64,000 nt of DNA. Source: Lysobacterales bacterium (GTDB lineage: Bacteria; Pseudomonadota; Gammaproteobacteria; Xanthomonadales; Xanthomonadaceae). The notes under the pieces are model-generated. The model made no database searches, was not told where the DNA came from, and saw nothing but the letters and a program-made list of their open reading frames with translations. The stretch is taken from NCBI GenBank assembly GCA_019510125.1, contig JAEKKX010000020.1:1-64000 (forward strand), in the 5' to 3' direction. The position numbers and the translations under genes were made by a program. Position 1 is the first letter of the stretch, and each line of letters opens with the position of its first letter. Below, piece after piece: positions 33,470 through 42,329 of the stretch.

Positions 33470-35302
33470 TCACGGCTGGTAGGTCACCGTCAGGGTCGCG
33501 GTGGCGCCGCTGCCGATCCACAGGTAGTGGGTCGCGGTCTGGTTCGCGCTGAAGCGCAGGCGCAACTGCGTGCGTCCGCCGCGGTTGATCGCGGACAGGC
33601 CGGCGGCGGAAAACAGGCTGCTGGTCTGGGTGCCGCCGGTGAAGGCGTTGAGCTGCGCCACGCCGCTCGCGGTGACGGGGTCGCCCCAGTCGGTGACGGC
33701 GACGGTGCAGGCGCCGATGCAGCCGTTGTTGGCGTCGACCGCCAGCGTGTTGCCGGCCGGGTTGCCCCACGGGTCGCCGTAGGCGCTGTTGTAGGTCACC
33801 GTGAGCGTGGCCGAGAGCACGGTCGCGCCATCGGGCAGCGCGGACGTGTCGAACGACAGCAGCGCGCGGTTGAACTTGCCGTCGGTGCCGCGGCCGATCG
33901 CCAGACCATAGGTCGATTCCAGCGTGCCGAGCGCCGGCGAGCCGCCGGTCGCGGTGGCCTTCACGTAGCCGTCGTTGGCGTTCTCGTTGGCGAACGTCAC
34001 CGTGACCGGCGAGCCGCCGCCCCCGCCGCCGGTGCCGCCGCTGACGGTCACGCCGACCTGCGGCGAGGTGCCGGTGTTGCCGGCGAGGTCGACCGCGCGG
34101 GCGGTGAGGACATGGCTGCCGTCGGTCGCGGTGGCGCTGTTCCAGGCGTAGGCGTAGGGCGCGGTCGCGTCGCTGCCGAGCAGCGCGCCGTCGAGCAGGA
34201 ATTCGACCCGGTCGACGCCGACGTTGTCGTTCGCGGTCGCGGCGACGTTGACCGTGCCCGAGACCGCGGCGCCGTTCGCCGGCGCGGTGATCGACGCGGT
34301 CGGCGGTACGCCATCGAGGTTGTCGAGAGCGAAGAAGCGCGCGATGTAATAGCTCGAGCAGATGTTCACGTCGAGGATGTACGCGCCGGCGGTGCCGCAC
34401 TGGCTTTCGCCGGCGCCCGGATCGACCGGCGTGCCGTGGCCCATGCCGGTGATGGTGTAGGTCTCGACCCGGGCGACGCCGGCCGCGTCCTTGTAGACCT
34501 TGTGCGGGTAGCCGGCGACGGTGTCGCTGACGTCGGCGGTCTGGTCGATGCCGTGGACGTTGGTCCACTGCTCCATGCTTTCGACCAGATTGATCGGGCG
34601 CACGGTGTAGTCGGCGTCGCCGTGCCAGATCGACACGATCGGCCACGGGCCGGTCCACGTGCCCGCGGCGCGCACCTTGTCGCCCCACTGCGCCGGCGTG
34701 AGGTCGCTGCCGGGGTTCATGCAACTGAAGGCCGCGGACTGGGTGGTCGCGCAGCGGTAGGGCAGGCCGGAGAGGATCGCACCGCCGGCGAACACGTCCG
34801 GGTACGTCGCCAGCAGCACCGCCGTCATCGCACCGCCCGCGGACAGGCCGGTCACGTACACGCGCCCGCTGGCCACGCCGTGGTCGGCGACCATGCGATC
34901 GACCATCTGCTTGATCGACAGCGCCTCGCCCTGGCCACGCGCGGTGTCGCCGGCCTCGAACCAGTTGAAGCAACTGCTGCTGTTGTTCGCGCTCTGCTGC
35001 TGCGGCAGCAGCAGCGAGAAGCGATAGCGGTCGGCGAGCAGTTGCCAGCCGGTCTCGTCGTCGTAGCTGGAGGCGCTCTGCGCGCAGCCGTGCAGGGCGA
35101 CCACCATCGGCGCGCCGGCGGGCAGGCCCGACGGCACGTACTTGAACATCCGCAGGTTGCCGGGATTGCTGCCGAATCCGGTGACTTCGGACAGCGCGAA
35201 GGCGGGCGGTGCGACGGCGCAGGCGCACAGCGCCAGCGAGGCGATCATCGAACGGAAGCGGGACGTGCGTTGGACTGCGGAACGGGCGCTGGCGAACGGC
35301 AT
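33470..35302 (-). CDS. Secreted PHB-depolymerase-type esterase with Ig-like and DNRLRE-like domains
   Basis: 610 residues. A signal peptide (MIASLALCACAVAPPAFA) precedes an LpqC/PHB depolymerase catalytic domain with the serine nucleophile Ser154 in VTGLSAGGAMTAVL, an Asp in SIWHGDADYTV and a His in GMGHGTPVD. Then come an Ig-like domain (PPTASITAPANGAAVSGTVN), a Gly linker and a C-terminal carbohydrate- or surface-binding type DNRLRE-like beta-sandwich (NRALLSFDTSALPDGATVL). The layout fits an extracellular enzyme that attacks solid polyester or esters on polysaccharide. AGGAGGAG lies before the ATG. It is unrelated in fold family to the PhaZ7-like protein at 17752. Confidence 0.88.
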   Translation of the reverse strand: MPFASARSAVQRTSRFRSMIASLALCACAVAPPAFALSEVTGFGSNPGNLRMFKYVPSGLPAGAPMVVALHGCAQSASSYDDETGWQLLADRYRFSLLLPQQQSANNSSSCFNWFEAGDTARGQGEALSIKQMVDRMVADHGVASGRVYVTGLSAGGAMTAVLLATYPDVFAGGAILSGLPYRCATTQSAAFSCMNPGSDLTPAQWGDKVRAAGTWTGPWPIVSIWHGDADYTVRPINLVESMEQWTNVHGIDQTADVSDTVAGYPHKVYKDAAGVARVETYTITGMGHGTPVDPGAGESQCGTAGAYILDVNICSSYYIARFFALDNLDGVPPTASITAPANGAAVSGTVNVAATANDNVGVDRVEFLLDGALLGSDATAPYAYAWNSATATDGSHVLTARAVDLAGNTGTSPQVGVTVSGGTGGGGGGSPVTVTFANENANDGYVKATATGGSPALGTLESTYGLAIGRGTDGKFNRALLSFDTSALPDGATVLSATLTVTYNSAYGDPWGNPAGNTLAVDANNGCIGACTVAVTDWGDPVTASGVAQLNAFTGGTQTSSLFSAAGLSAINRGGRTQLRLRFSANQTATHYLWIGSGATATLTVTYQP

Positions 35303-35424
35303 CGATGGCTCCTCCTGAGACGCCACCCGCGAGGTGGCGCGCGCAGTGGGCCACACGCCGGCAAGCGGCGACATTGGTCGAAGGGGCAAGCTGCGCCGCA
35401 GCATCCGCGCTGCGGCGGACGCGC

Positions 35425-36435
35425 TCAGGGGTCGCTGCGCGCGTCGCCCTCGGCCTCGCCGTCGCCGTCCGGCGATCGCCACCAGACCAGGCCCGACGGC
35501 GGCGGATCGGACGGCGCCGCGTCGCGCCGTTCGATCGCGTCCAGGCGCCGTCCCGGCCCGCCGGCCTTCCAGCGTTCGACCAGGCGCAGCACCGAATGCC
35601 GGCTCTGCGCGGCGACCCCGAGATTGCGCTCCGGCCGCCAGTCGCGCGGCGCGTCTTCGTGCGCGTGCGCATCGCCGCCGTGCGGCGCGCCGTAGCTGCA
35701 GCGCAGGCAGAGATGGACGATGCTGTCGGTCCAGTCCTCGATGAAGCCGATCCCCGGCACGCGCGCCTCCACCAGCGCCTCGATGTCTTCCCGCCGCGGA
35801 CAGCGCACGAACAGCGCGAACGTGGCGAACGGCGAGGTCTCCAGCCGCTGCATCGCGTTGAACACCGGCACCCGGCTCTGGTGGAAGCGGCGTTCGCCGG
35901 TGGCGGCGCCGTCGTGGAGCACGATGTCGCCGTAGCGGAAGCCGCTGTCGGGCAGCGGCACCGCGATGATCCGTGCGCGCACCGGGTCGATCCGCCGCGC
36001 GAACACGGTCTCGCCCTCCCGCCACGGCGCCAGGCGCACGCTGGCGACGCCGAAGTTGGCGTCGATCGCGCCGCGCCCGGACGGCAGGTCGATGCCGCAG
36101 GCCGCCCACTGCCGGCGCGCCTCGGCCCAGTCGCCCAGCGCGGTCGCGGCGATGCCGGCGTTCCAGCGCGCGGCCTCGGCATCGTCGTCGCCGTCGTCGT
36201 ACAGCGCCAGCGCCCGCAGGTTGTGGCGCAGCGACGGCGCCCAGTCGCGCAGGTACTTGCTGGCGAGGCCGTGCATGTAGTGCAGCGACGCCTGGTCCGG
36301 GGCCTGTGCGATCAGCGATTCGAACCCGGCGCGGGCGACGGCGAGATCGCCGGCGTCGAACGCCGCATAGGCGCTGTCGGCGCACGGCGCCGCGGCATCG
36401 TCCGGCGGATCGGCGTCCGGCTGGTCGGCGGTCAT
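35425..36435 (-). CDS. Tetratricopeptide protein
   Basis: 336 residues. The N-terminal half (about 20-130) is TPR-like (YAAFDAGDLAVARAGFESLI, MHGLASKYLRDWAPSLRHNL). The C-terminal half has a conserved-looking domain (FATFALFVRCPRREDIEALV, GIGFIEDWTDSIVHLCLRCS) of unknown function. It probably mediates protein contacts. ATG 36435 is preferred because the longer frame adds an Arg/Pro-rich lead without a Shine-Dalgarno. Confidence 0.75.
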   Translation of the reverse strand: MTADQPDADPPDDAAAPCADSAYAAFDAGDLAVARAGFESLIAQAPDQASLHYMHGLASKYLRDWAPSLRHNLRALALYDDGDDDAEAARWNAGIAATALGDWAEARRQWAACGIDLPSGRGAIDANFGVASVRLAPWREGETVFARRIDPVRARIIAVPLPDSGFRYGDIVLHDGAATGERRFHQSRVPVFNAMQRLETSPFATFALFVRCPRREDIEALVEARVPGIGFIEDWTDSIVHLCLRCSYGAPHGGDAHAHEDAPRDWRPERNLGVAAQSRHSVLRLVERWKAGGPGRRLDAIERRDAAPSDPPPSGLVWWRSPDGDGEAEGDARSDP

Positions 36436-36653
36436 GGGCGATCCCCACGCAGAGTCCGCCTGCATCCTGCCATCGGACGCGGCCGGGGCAAAGTCCGCGT
36501 GCGGGCGGCGCCTTCGCGGAGCGCCCGGCGGCGACCGTCGCGGCGGTGACGGCCCGGGGCGCATCGGCCCCCGCGGCGCGTCGCCCCGGGGCTTCCGCCG
36601 TCTCCGCGGCGGGGGTAGGGTGGCGCCATCGCTTGCGGATCGGGGAGGACACC

Positions 36654-37502
36654 GTGGACGAGCAGGACGACCTGACCGGGGCGCCGTCGCCGGACGCGGG
36701 CGACGCGGCGGCGCGGCGCGGCGCTGCTGCCGCCGGCGGCGAAGAAGCCGACGCGCCGTCCCGACCGTTCGTCGTGCCCTGCGCCACGCTCGGCTACGAC
36801 GCGCCCTGGCGCTGGCTGCGCGCCGGCTGGCGCGACCTGCGGGCGACGCCGGGGCTCACCGCCGTGTTCGGCTTCGTCATCCTGCTGGTCAGCGCCGCGA
36901 TCTCGCTGCTGGCGTGGAACCTCGGCCGGTTCGCGCTGCTCGCCACCCTGCTGTCGGGCTTCGTCTTCATCGCGCCGCTGATCTGCGTCGGCCTGTACTG
37001 CGTCAGCCGCGCGCTGGAGCACGGACGCACACCTGCGTTGTCGGAATCGTTCGTGCTCGCGAAGCGCGTGGCCGGGCAGGCCGGCGTGTTCGCGCTGGCG
37101 CAGGGCGTGATCGTGCTGCTGTGGTCGCGCGCCGGCATGATGGTCGGCGCGTTCTTCCCGATCGACGAAAGCAACGCCGACACGGTGTGGCAGTTCCTCG
37201 CGATCGGTTCGGCGGTGGGATCGATCTTCGCCGCGCTGACCTTCGCCGTGGCCGCGTTCTCGCTGCCGATGATCGCCGACCGCGACGTCGACATGGTCAC
37301 CGCCTGCGTGTCCAGCATCAACGCGGTGCTGCGCAACAAGGGGGTGATGGCGCTGTGGGCGGGGATCATCGTCGTGCTCACCGCGCTGGGCTTCGCCACC
37401 GCGCTGCTCGGGCTGGCGGTGCTGATGCCGCTGCTGGCCTACGCCGCGTGGCACGGCTACCGCGAGACGCTCGACGCCCACGAGTGGCCGGCGCTGGACT
37501 GA
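36654..37502 (+). CDS. DUF2189 integral membrane protein
   Basis: 282 residues, starting at GTG 36654 behind GGGGAGGA. After an acidic/alanine-rich N-terminus come six or seven membrane helices (for example GLTAVFGFVILLVSAAISLLAW and WAGIIVVLTALGFATALLGL), with the DUF2189 core GFVFIAPLICVGLYCVSRALE. Function unknown; located in the inner membrane. Confidence 0.88.
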   Translation: MDEQDDLTGAPSPDAGDAAARRGAAAAGGEEADAPSRPFVVPCATLGYDAPWRWLRAGWRDLRATPGLTAVFGFVILLVSAAISLLAWNLGRFALLATLLSGFVFIAPLICVGLYCVSRALEHGRTPALSESFVLAKRVAGQAGVFALAQGVIVLLWSRAGMMVGAFFPIDESNADTVWQFLAIGSAVGSIFAALTFAVAAFSLPMIADRDVDMVTACVSSINAVLRNKGVMALWAGIIVVLTALGFATALLGLAVLMPLLAYAAWHGYRETLDAHEWPALD

Positions 37503-37596
37503 GACTGCCGGTGGCGCGGGACGGTCGCTGCGCAGGATGCGGGTGCGGGTGGCGGATGTGGGCGATAATCGCGGTTTGCCTCCCACGGACGCCACG

Positions 37597-37938
37597 ATGA
37601 CCGCCCTGCCGAACTGCCCGATCTGCGCCATGCCCAACACCTACGAGGACGGCGACAACTTCGTCTGCGCCGACTGCGGGCACGAGTGGCCGGTCGCCGG
37701 CGAGGCCCCGGGCGAGGCCGCGACGACGGTGCGCGACAGCAACGGCAACCTGCTTGCCGACGGCGACACCGTGGTGGTGATCAAGGACCTCAAGGTGAAA
37801 GGGTCGTCGATCCCGCTCAAGCAGGGCACCGTGATCAAGCACATCCGCCTGGTCGACGGCGACGCCGAGCATATCGAAGGCAATTCCGACAAGATCAAGG
37901 GCCTGGTGCTGAAGACCTGCTTCCTGCGCAAGGCCTGA
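37597..37938 (+). CDS. yjdM: YjdM (PhnA) zinc-ribbon protein
   Basis: 113 residues matching YjdM: a zinc ribbon CPICAMPNTYEDGDNFVCAD and the SH3-like core TVVVIKDLKVKGSSIPLKQG, ending NSDKIKGLVLKTCFLRKA. Despite the old name PhnA its role in phosphonate metabolism is doubtful. A GATAAT box lies at 37564-37569. Confidence 0.92.
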   Translation: MTALPNCPICAMPNTYEDGDNFVCADCGHEWPVAGEAPGEAATTVRDSNGNLLADGDTVVVIKDLKVKGSSIPLKQGTVIKHIRLVDGDAEHIEGNSDKIKGLVLKTCFLRKA

Positions 37939-38307
37939 GCCGCCAGGGTCGCGTCGCGGCGTTCCGCGACGTCCCGCAGGCGCATCGGGCAAGTTCCCGG
38001 GCAGCCTGCATCGAGCGCGCTCCGCATCGAGCACGCTCCGCGCATCGCAGCGCGCCGCGGATGCGCGCATTCGTGATGCGCGTCGACGAGCGCTTCGCTG
38101 AAAACGAATGCATGCGCGCATGCTGCAGCGCGATGCGCCCCTAGCATCCTCCGGCGTCGCGCGGATCGCGCGGCGTCGCGTCCGGCACAGGGGCCGGGCC
38201 GCGCACCACTCGACGCAGTCGATGTCCGCCGTCGTCGCAAGGACGACGGCGCAGGGAAGTCCGCGCCCGCCGCAGGCGGGTTCCTCGTCCGTGAATGGAG
38301 AATCCGA
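37939..38307 (+). promoter_or_regulatory. Upstream region of the amylase gene with a palindrome over the -35 position
   Basis: The gap holds no gene. It contains the perfect 14-bp palindrome GCATGCGCGCATGC at 38110-38123, followed 18 bases later by a -10-like TAGCAT (38142-38147). The palindrome therefore lies where a -35 box would be, a common place for repressor operators controlling sugar-degrading enzymes. The leader from there to the ATG is about 155 bases. Confidence 0.4.
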
Positions 38308-39708
38308 ATGACGCCCCGATCCAAGCTCCTCCCTTCCTTCGCCGCGCTGCTGTTCGCCGGTCTCGCCGCGGGACAGGCGCGCGCCGACGCAGTGCTGCAC
38401 GCCTTCAACTGGACCTACGCCGATGTCCAGGCGAACGCGGCAGGCATCCAGGCCGCGGGCTACAAGGCCGTGCTGGTCGCGCCCGCCTACCGCTCCGAAG
38501 GCAGCGCGTGGTGGGCGCGCTACCAGCCGCAGGACTACCGGCTGATCCATCATCCGCTCGGCGACACCACCACGTTCCGCAACATGGTCGCCGCGCTGCG
38601 CGCGAAGGGCATCGACGTCTACGCCGACGTGGTGCTCAACCACATGGCCAACGAATCCGCGCAGCGCAGTGACCTGAACTACCCGGGCAGCCGCGTGCTC
38701 GGCGTCTACGCCGGCAACCCGACCTACTACGGCGGCCTGCGGTTGTTCGGCAACCTCGGCTACAACTTCCTCAGCGGCTACGACTTCGGCCCCGCCACCT
38801 GCATCGCCAACTACAGCGACGTGTGGCAGGTGCAGAACTGGCGCCTGTGCGGCGGCGCCGGCGACGCCGGCCTGCCCGACCTGGTCGGCAGCAGCTACGT
38901 GGTTTCGCAGCAGCAGGAATACCTGCGCCAGCTCAAGGCGCTCGGGGTGAAGGGATTCCGGATCGACGCGGCCAAGCACATGCCGTTCGCGCACATCAAC
39001 GGCGTGCTGACCGCCGACATCAAGAGCGGCATGTACGTGTTCGGCGAGATCATCACCGGCGGCGGCTCGGGCAACGGCGAATACGCCACGTTCCTGCAGC
39101 CCTACCTGCAGAACACCGACCATGCCGCGTACGACTTCCCGCTGCAGGCGCAGTTGCGCAGCGCGTTCGCCCCCGGCGGCAGCATGAGCGCGCTGGTCGA
39201 TCCCGGCGCCTACGGCCAGGCCCTGCAGGGATCGCGCGCGCTGACCTTCACGGTCACCCACGACATCCCCAACAACAGCGGCTTCCGCTTCATGCTGATG
39301 GACCCGACCGACGAGACCCTGGCCTACAGCTACCTGTTCGGGCGCAACGCCGGCAAGCCGATGGTGTACTCCGACCACAACGAGAGCGGCGACAACCGCT
39401 GGGTCAACGCCTAGAACCGCAGCGACATCAAGGGCATGATCCGCTTCCACAATGCGGTCCAGGGCAGCGACCTGCAGGTGCTGTCGTACAGCGACTGCCA
39501 CATCCTGTTCCGGCGCGGCAGCCTCGGCATCGTCGGCATCAACAAGTGTGGCGGCACGGTGAACACGACGATCAACATGAACAACAGCGTGCTGTGGTGG
39601 TACGCCAACTACACCGACACGCTCGGCTCCGGCAGCGTGGTCAACATCGCCAGCGGCAGCTACACCTTCAGCCTGCCCGCGCGCTCGGCGCGGATGTGGC
39701 TGCGCTGA
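38308..39708 (+). pseudogene. Secreted alpha-amylase (GH13) interrupted by one amber codon
   Basis: A signal peptide (FAALLFAGLAAGQARA) and GH13 catalytic barrel: VYADVVLNH (region I), GFRIDAAKH (region II, nucleophile Asp), VFGEI (region III, acid/base Glu) and VTHD (region IV). TAG at 39412-39414 ends the frame after 368 residues, and the same frame continues to 39708 with the C-terminal domain. The sequence around the stop, RWVNA*NRSDIKG, is the usual amylase RWVNAW(N), so a TGG codon became TAG. The catalytic residues are all before the stop, so a shortened, possibly partly active protein may be made, but the missing C-terminal beta domain usually matters for folding. Otherwise the gene looks intact and under selection. 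Confidence 0.88.
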
Positions 39709-39744
39709 TCGCGGCGGCCTGTCGAATCGTGCGGAGATCGTTCC

Positions 39745-39780
39745 GTTCCCGGGGCGGCGCCTTCGGCCCGTCCCGGGAAC
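39745..39780 (+). terminator. Hairpin after the amylase gene
   Basis: A perfect 9-bp stem GTTCCCGGG/CCCGGGAAC (39745-39753 and 39772-39780) lies 36 bases past the amylase stop. No T-rich tail is present. The rest of the gap to 40079 holds a TAGAAT -10-like box (39926-39931) upstream of the GGDEF gene and nothing else recognisable. Confidence 0.4.
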
Positions 39781-40079
39781 GCACCGGCGCCGGATCGGCG
39801 TCGACCGGCATCGAACGGGACCTTCCGCCCGCGAAACCGCTTCCAGCGACGCCGGCGAGGTGAATGCGGCCGAAATCCGCGGCAGGAACGCGATCCAGCA
39901 CGCAATATTCGCGGTGCGCGCCCCCTAGAATCTTGTCTCGCGCGCTCCCGGCCCGGCCGGGCGCACGTCCACCGATCTGCCGCAGGGGGGCGGACAATGG
40001 AAACACAGTCTGGAAGCGGGACCGCCGCGCCAGCCGCGATGCGTGGAAGCGATCCCGCGATCCCGCGTCGCTGAACCGG

Positions 40080-41966
40080 ATGCGGACCGCTCGTCTACTC
40101 TGGCTTTCGCTCGCTCTGCCGGCGTGCCTCGCGCCGTGGCAGGCGTCCGCGCGCGCCCAGACCACGCCCGTGGCCGACTCCGCGGCCGAGGTCCGCGCGA
40201 TCATGCGCCGGGCCGACGACGAGGTCGAGCGCAGTCCGGACGCCGCGCTGTCGATGCTGCAGCGCGCGCTGGAGATGGCCGGCCGGCTCGGCGACGCCGG
40301 GCTCCGCCGCGAGGTCCTGGTCGACGCCTGCGACACCCGCGCGGCGTTTTCGCCCGCGATCGCGGTGACCGAGGCCGACGCCGGCCTGCGCGAGGCGCGC
40401 AAGGCCGACGACGGCAAGGCGGTCGCCGGCTTCCACTCCTGCCGCGGCTACGCGCTCGATCGCCTCGGCCGGCCGCAGGAGGCGGCGGCCGAGTACGAGG
40501 CCGCGGTCGTGCAGGCCGAACGCAGCGAGAATCGCGAGGCGCTGGCCGACGCCCTCGCCATGCGCGGCGAAAACCGCCATTACCAGGGCCGCTACGACGA
40601 GGCGATCGCCGACCTGGACCGGGCCTATGCGACCAGCGTCGAACTGGGGCTGGTCAACCAGCAGCGCTACGTGCTGAACGCGATCGCCAACGTCTACAGC
40701 GACGAGAACGTTGGCGAATTCGACAAGGCCATCGCCTACTACCGCCAACTCCTGCGGCAGGATCGCGCCGCCGGCGCGCGCCTGGGCGAGGCGACCACCC
40801 GCTACAACATCGCCTCGGCCCTGGAGTCGAAGGGCGAATACGCGAACGCGCTGTCCGAATACCGGCACGCGCTGGAGGCCTACACCGCGCTGGGCGACCG
40901 CAGTTCGGTCGCGGAGACCGAACGCGCGATCGGCGCGCTGCTGGTGCGCCAGGGCAAGGCCGCCGAAGGCCAGCCCTGGATCGAACGCGCGGCGGCGACC
41001 TTCGCGGCCGCAGGCGACGAGGAGAGCGTGGCCCGCTGCCGGCTCCCGCGCGCACGCGCGCTGCGCGCGCTGGGCCGCCTGCGCGAGGCGCGGGACGAAC
41101 TCGAACAGGCCGAGCGCCATTTCCGCGCCAGCGACAATCCGCGCTATCTCGCCAAGGTCTACGCCGAACTGGCGGAGGTGCATGCGCAGGCGGGCGAATG
41201 GCGCAAGGCCTACGAGGCCTCGGTCGCGCATCGCAGCGTGCAGGCGGTGCTCGACCGGCGCGCGCGCCAGGAGCAGACCTCGCGCCTGCGGATCCAGTTC
41301 GACGCGGCGAAGAAGGAGCAGGAGAACCGCGCGCTGCTGATCGAGAACGCGCATCGCGGCGAGGCCCTGCGCACCGCCGAACGCGTCCGCTCGCTGCAGC
41401 GCATCGCGATCATGCTCGGCGCGGCGCTGATGCTGCTGCTCGGCACCATGGCGCTGCAGCAGGTCCAGCGCGGGCGTCGCCTCAAGCGTCTGGCGATGAC
41501 CGACGATCTCACCGGCCTGCCCAACCGCCGCGGCGTGCTCGACGCGCTCGAACGCGGACTGCGCGCGCGCCAGCAGGACGGCCGGCCGCTGGCGGTCGTG
41601 GTGTTCGACATCGACCACTTCAAGCGCATCAATGACCTGCATGGCCACCACGGCGGCGATCGCGTGCTCGAGGACGTGGCCGCGCTCGTGCGCGCCGAGG
41701 TGCCCGCGAGCGGCAGCGTCGGCCGCTTCGGCGGCGAGGAGTTCCTGGTGGTGCTGCCCGGCCTCGACCACGCCGGCGCGCTCGCGCTGGCCGAGCGCCT
41801 GCGGGTCGCGGTGTCCTCCGGCGTCGGCGACGGGCCGCGGGTGACCATCAGCCTCGGCGTCGCTTCGGCCGGCGACGATGCGGATGCCGAGGCGTTGCTG
41901 CGGCGCGCCGATGGCGCGCTCTATCGCGCCAAGGGCGAGGGACGCGACCGGGTCGTCTCGGCCTGA
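40080..41966 (+). CDS. Periplasmic TPR sensor with GGDEF diguanylate cyclase
   Basis: 628 residues. After a signal-like N-terminus (LLWLSLALPACLAPWQASARA) about 350 residues form tetratricopeptide repeats (for example NYIASALESKG-type units such as YNIASALESKGEYANALSEY). A transmembrane helix (IAIMLGAALMLLLGTMALQQ) leads to a GGDEF domain with an intact FGGEEF active-site motif and DDLTGLPNRRG. The likely product is c-di-GMP, which controls exopolysaccharide and biofilm; the adjacent polysaccharide cluster makes that link attractive but unproven. Start ATG 40080. Confidence 0.88.
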   Translation: MRTARLLWLSLALPACLAPWQASARAQTTPVADSAAEVRAIMRRADDEVERSPDAALSMLQRALEMAGRLGDAGLRREVLVDACDTRAAFSPAIAVTEADAGLREARKADDGKAVAGFHSCRGYALDRLGRPQEAAAEYEAAVVQAERSENREALADALAMRGENRHYQGRYDEAIADLDRAYATSVELGLVNQQRYVLNAIANVYSDENVGEFDKAIAYYRQLLRQDRAAGARLGEATTRYNIASALESKGEYANALSEYRHALEAYTALGDRSSVAETERAIGALLVRQGKAAEGQPWIERAAATFAAAGDEESVARCRLPRARALRALGRLREARDELEQAERHFRASDNPRYLAKVYAELAEVHAQAGEWRKAYEASVAHRSVQAVLDRRARQEQTSRLRIQFDAAKKEQENRALLIENAHRGEALRTAERVRSLQRIAIMLGAALMLLLGTMALQQVQRGRRLKRLAMTDDLTGLPNRRGVLDALERGLRARQQDGRPLAVVVFDIDHFKRINDLHGHHGGDRVLEDVAALVRAEVPASGSVGRFGGEEFLVVLPGLDHAGALALAERLRVAVSSGVGDGPRVTISLGVASAGDDADAEALLRRADGALYRAKGEGRDRVVSA

Positions 41967-42030
41967 ACCGGCGCGGTTCGCGCAGACCGGCGTCACGGCG
42001 GCGCCCGGCGACGCGGCGGCTTGAACGTCG

Positions 42031-42048
42031 CGTTCGATATATCGAACG
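42031..42048. promoter_or_regulatory. Perfect 18-bp palindrome upstream of the exopolysaccharide cluster
   Basis: CGTTCGATATATCGAACG is a perfect inverted repeat 282 bases before the start of the first polysaccharide gene. Its dyad symmetry and AT-rich centre suit binding of a dimeric regulator. The intergenic stretch 41967-42329 contains no gene; an in-frame extension of the next ORF across it is not supported. A GATAAT box is at 42159-42164. Confidence 0.55.
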
Positions 42049-42329
42049 ATTATGCGCGCCATCGCGGCCGCCGGCCGGATATTGCCGGTGTTGTTGCCTG
42101 CAGTGGAACGATCGTCCCGACCCCGGTTGGCCTGCTTCCTCGCTCTGGTCCGTTCATCGATAATGTGACCGGGGGCATGAAGCCGCAGTGCGCACGTCGC
42201 ATTGCCTTGCCCGACGACAGGGGGTGGTCGCACAGGGGAAAGTGCGGAAACGGCCTGCATCGACCGTCCTCGCGACGGCAGGTGCGGCTATCCGCGCACG
42301 CGCTCCATCCTCGCTTCGTTAACTGGGGG

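Noticed and set aside
31252-39414. TAG read as pyrrolysine or as a recoded sense codon
   Set aside because: Both sites replace a conserved tryptophan, TAG is the regular stop of at least four genes here and prfA is intact at its visible end, so recoding is unlikely.
42021-42329. N-terminal extension of the sugar-phosphate transferase to 42021
   Set aside because: It would cover the palindrome and has no homology or Shine-Dalgarno; MDVKTVRSS at 42330 is a much better start.
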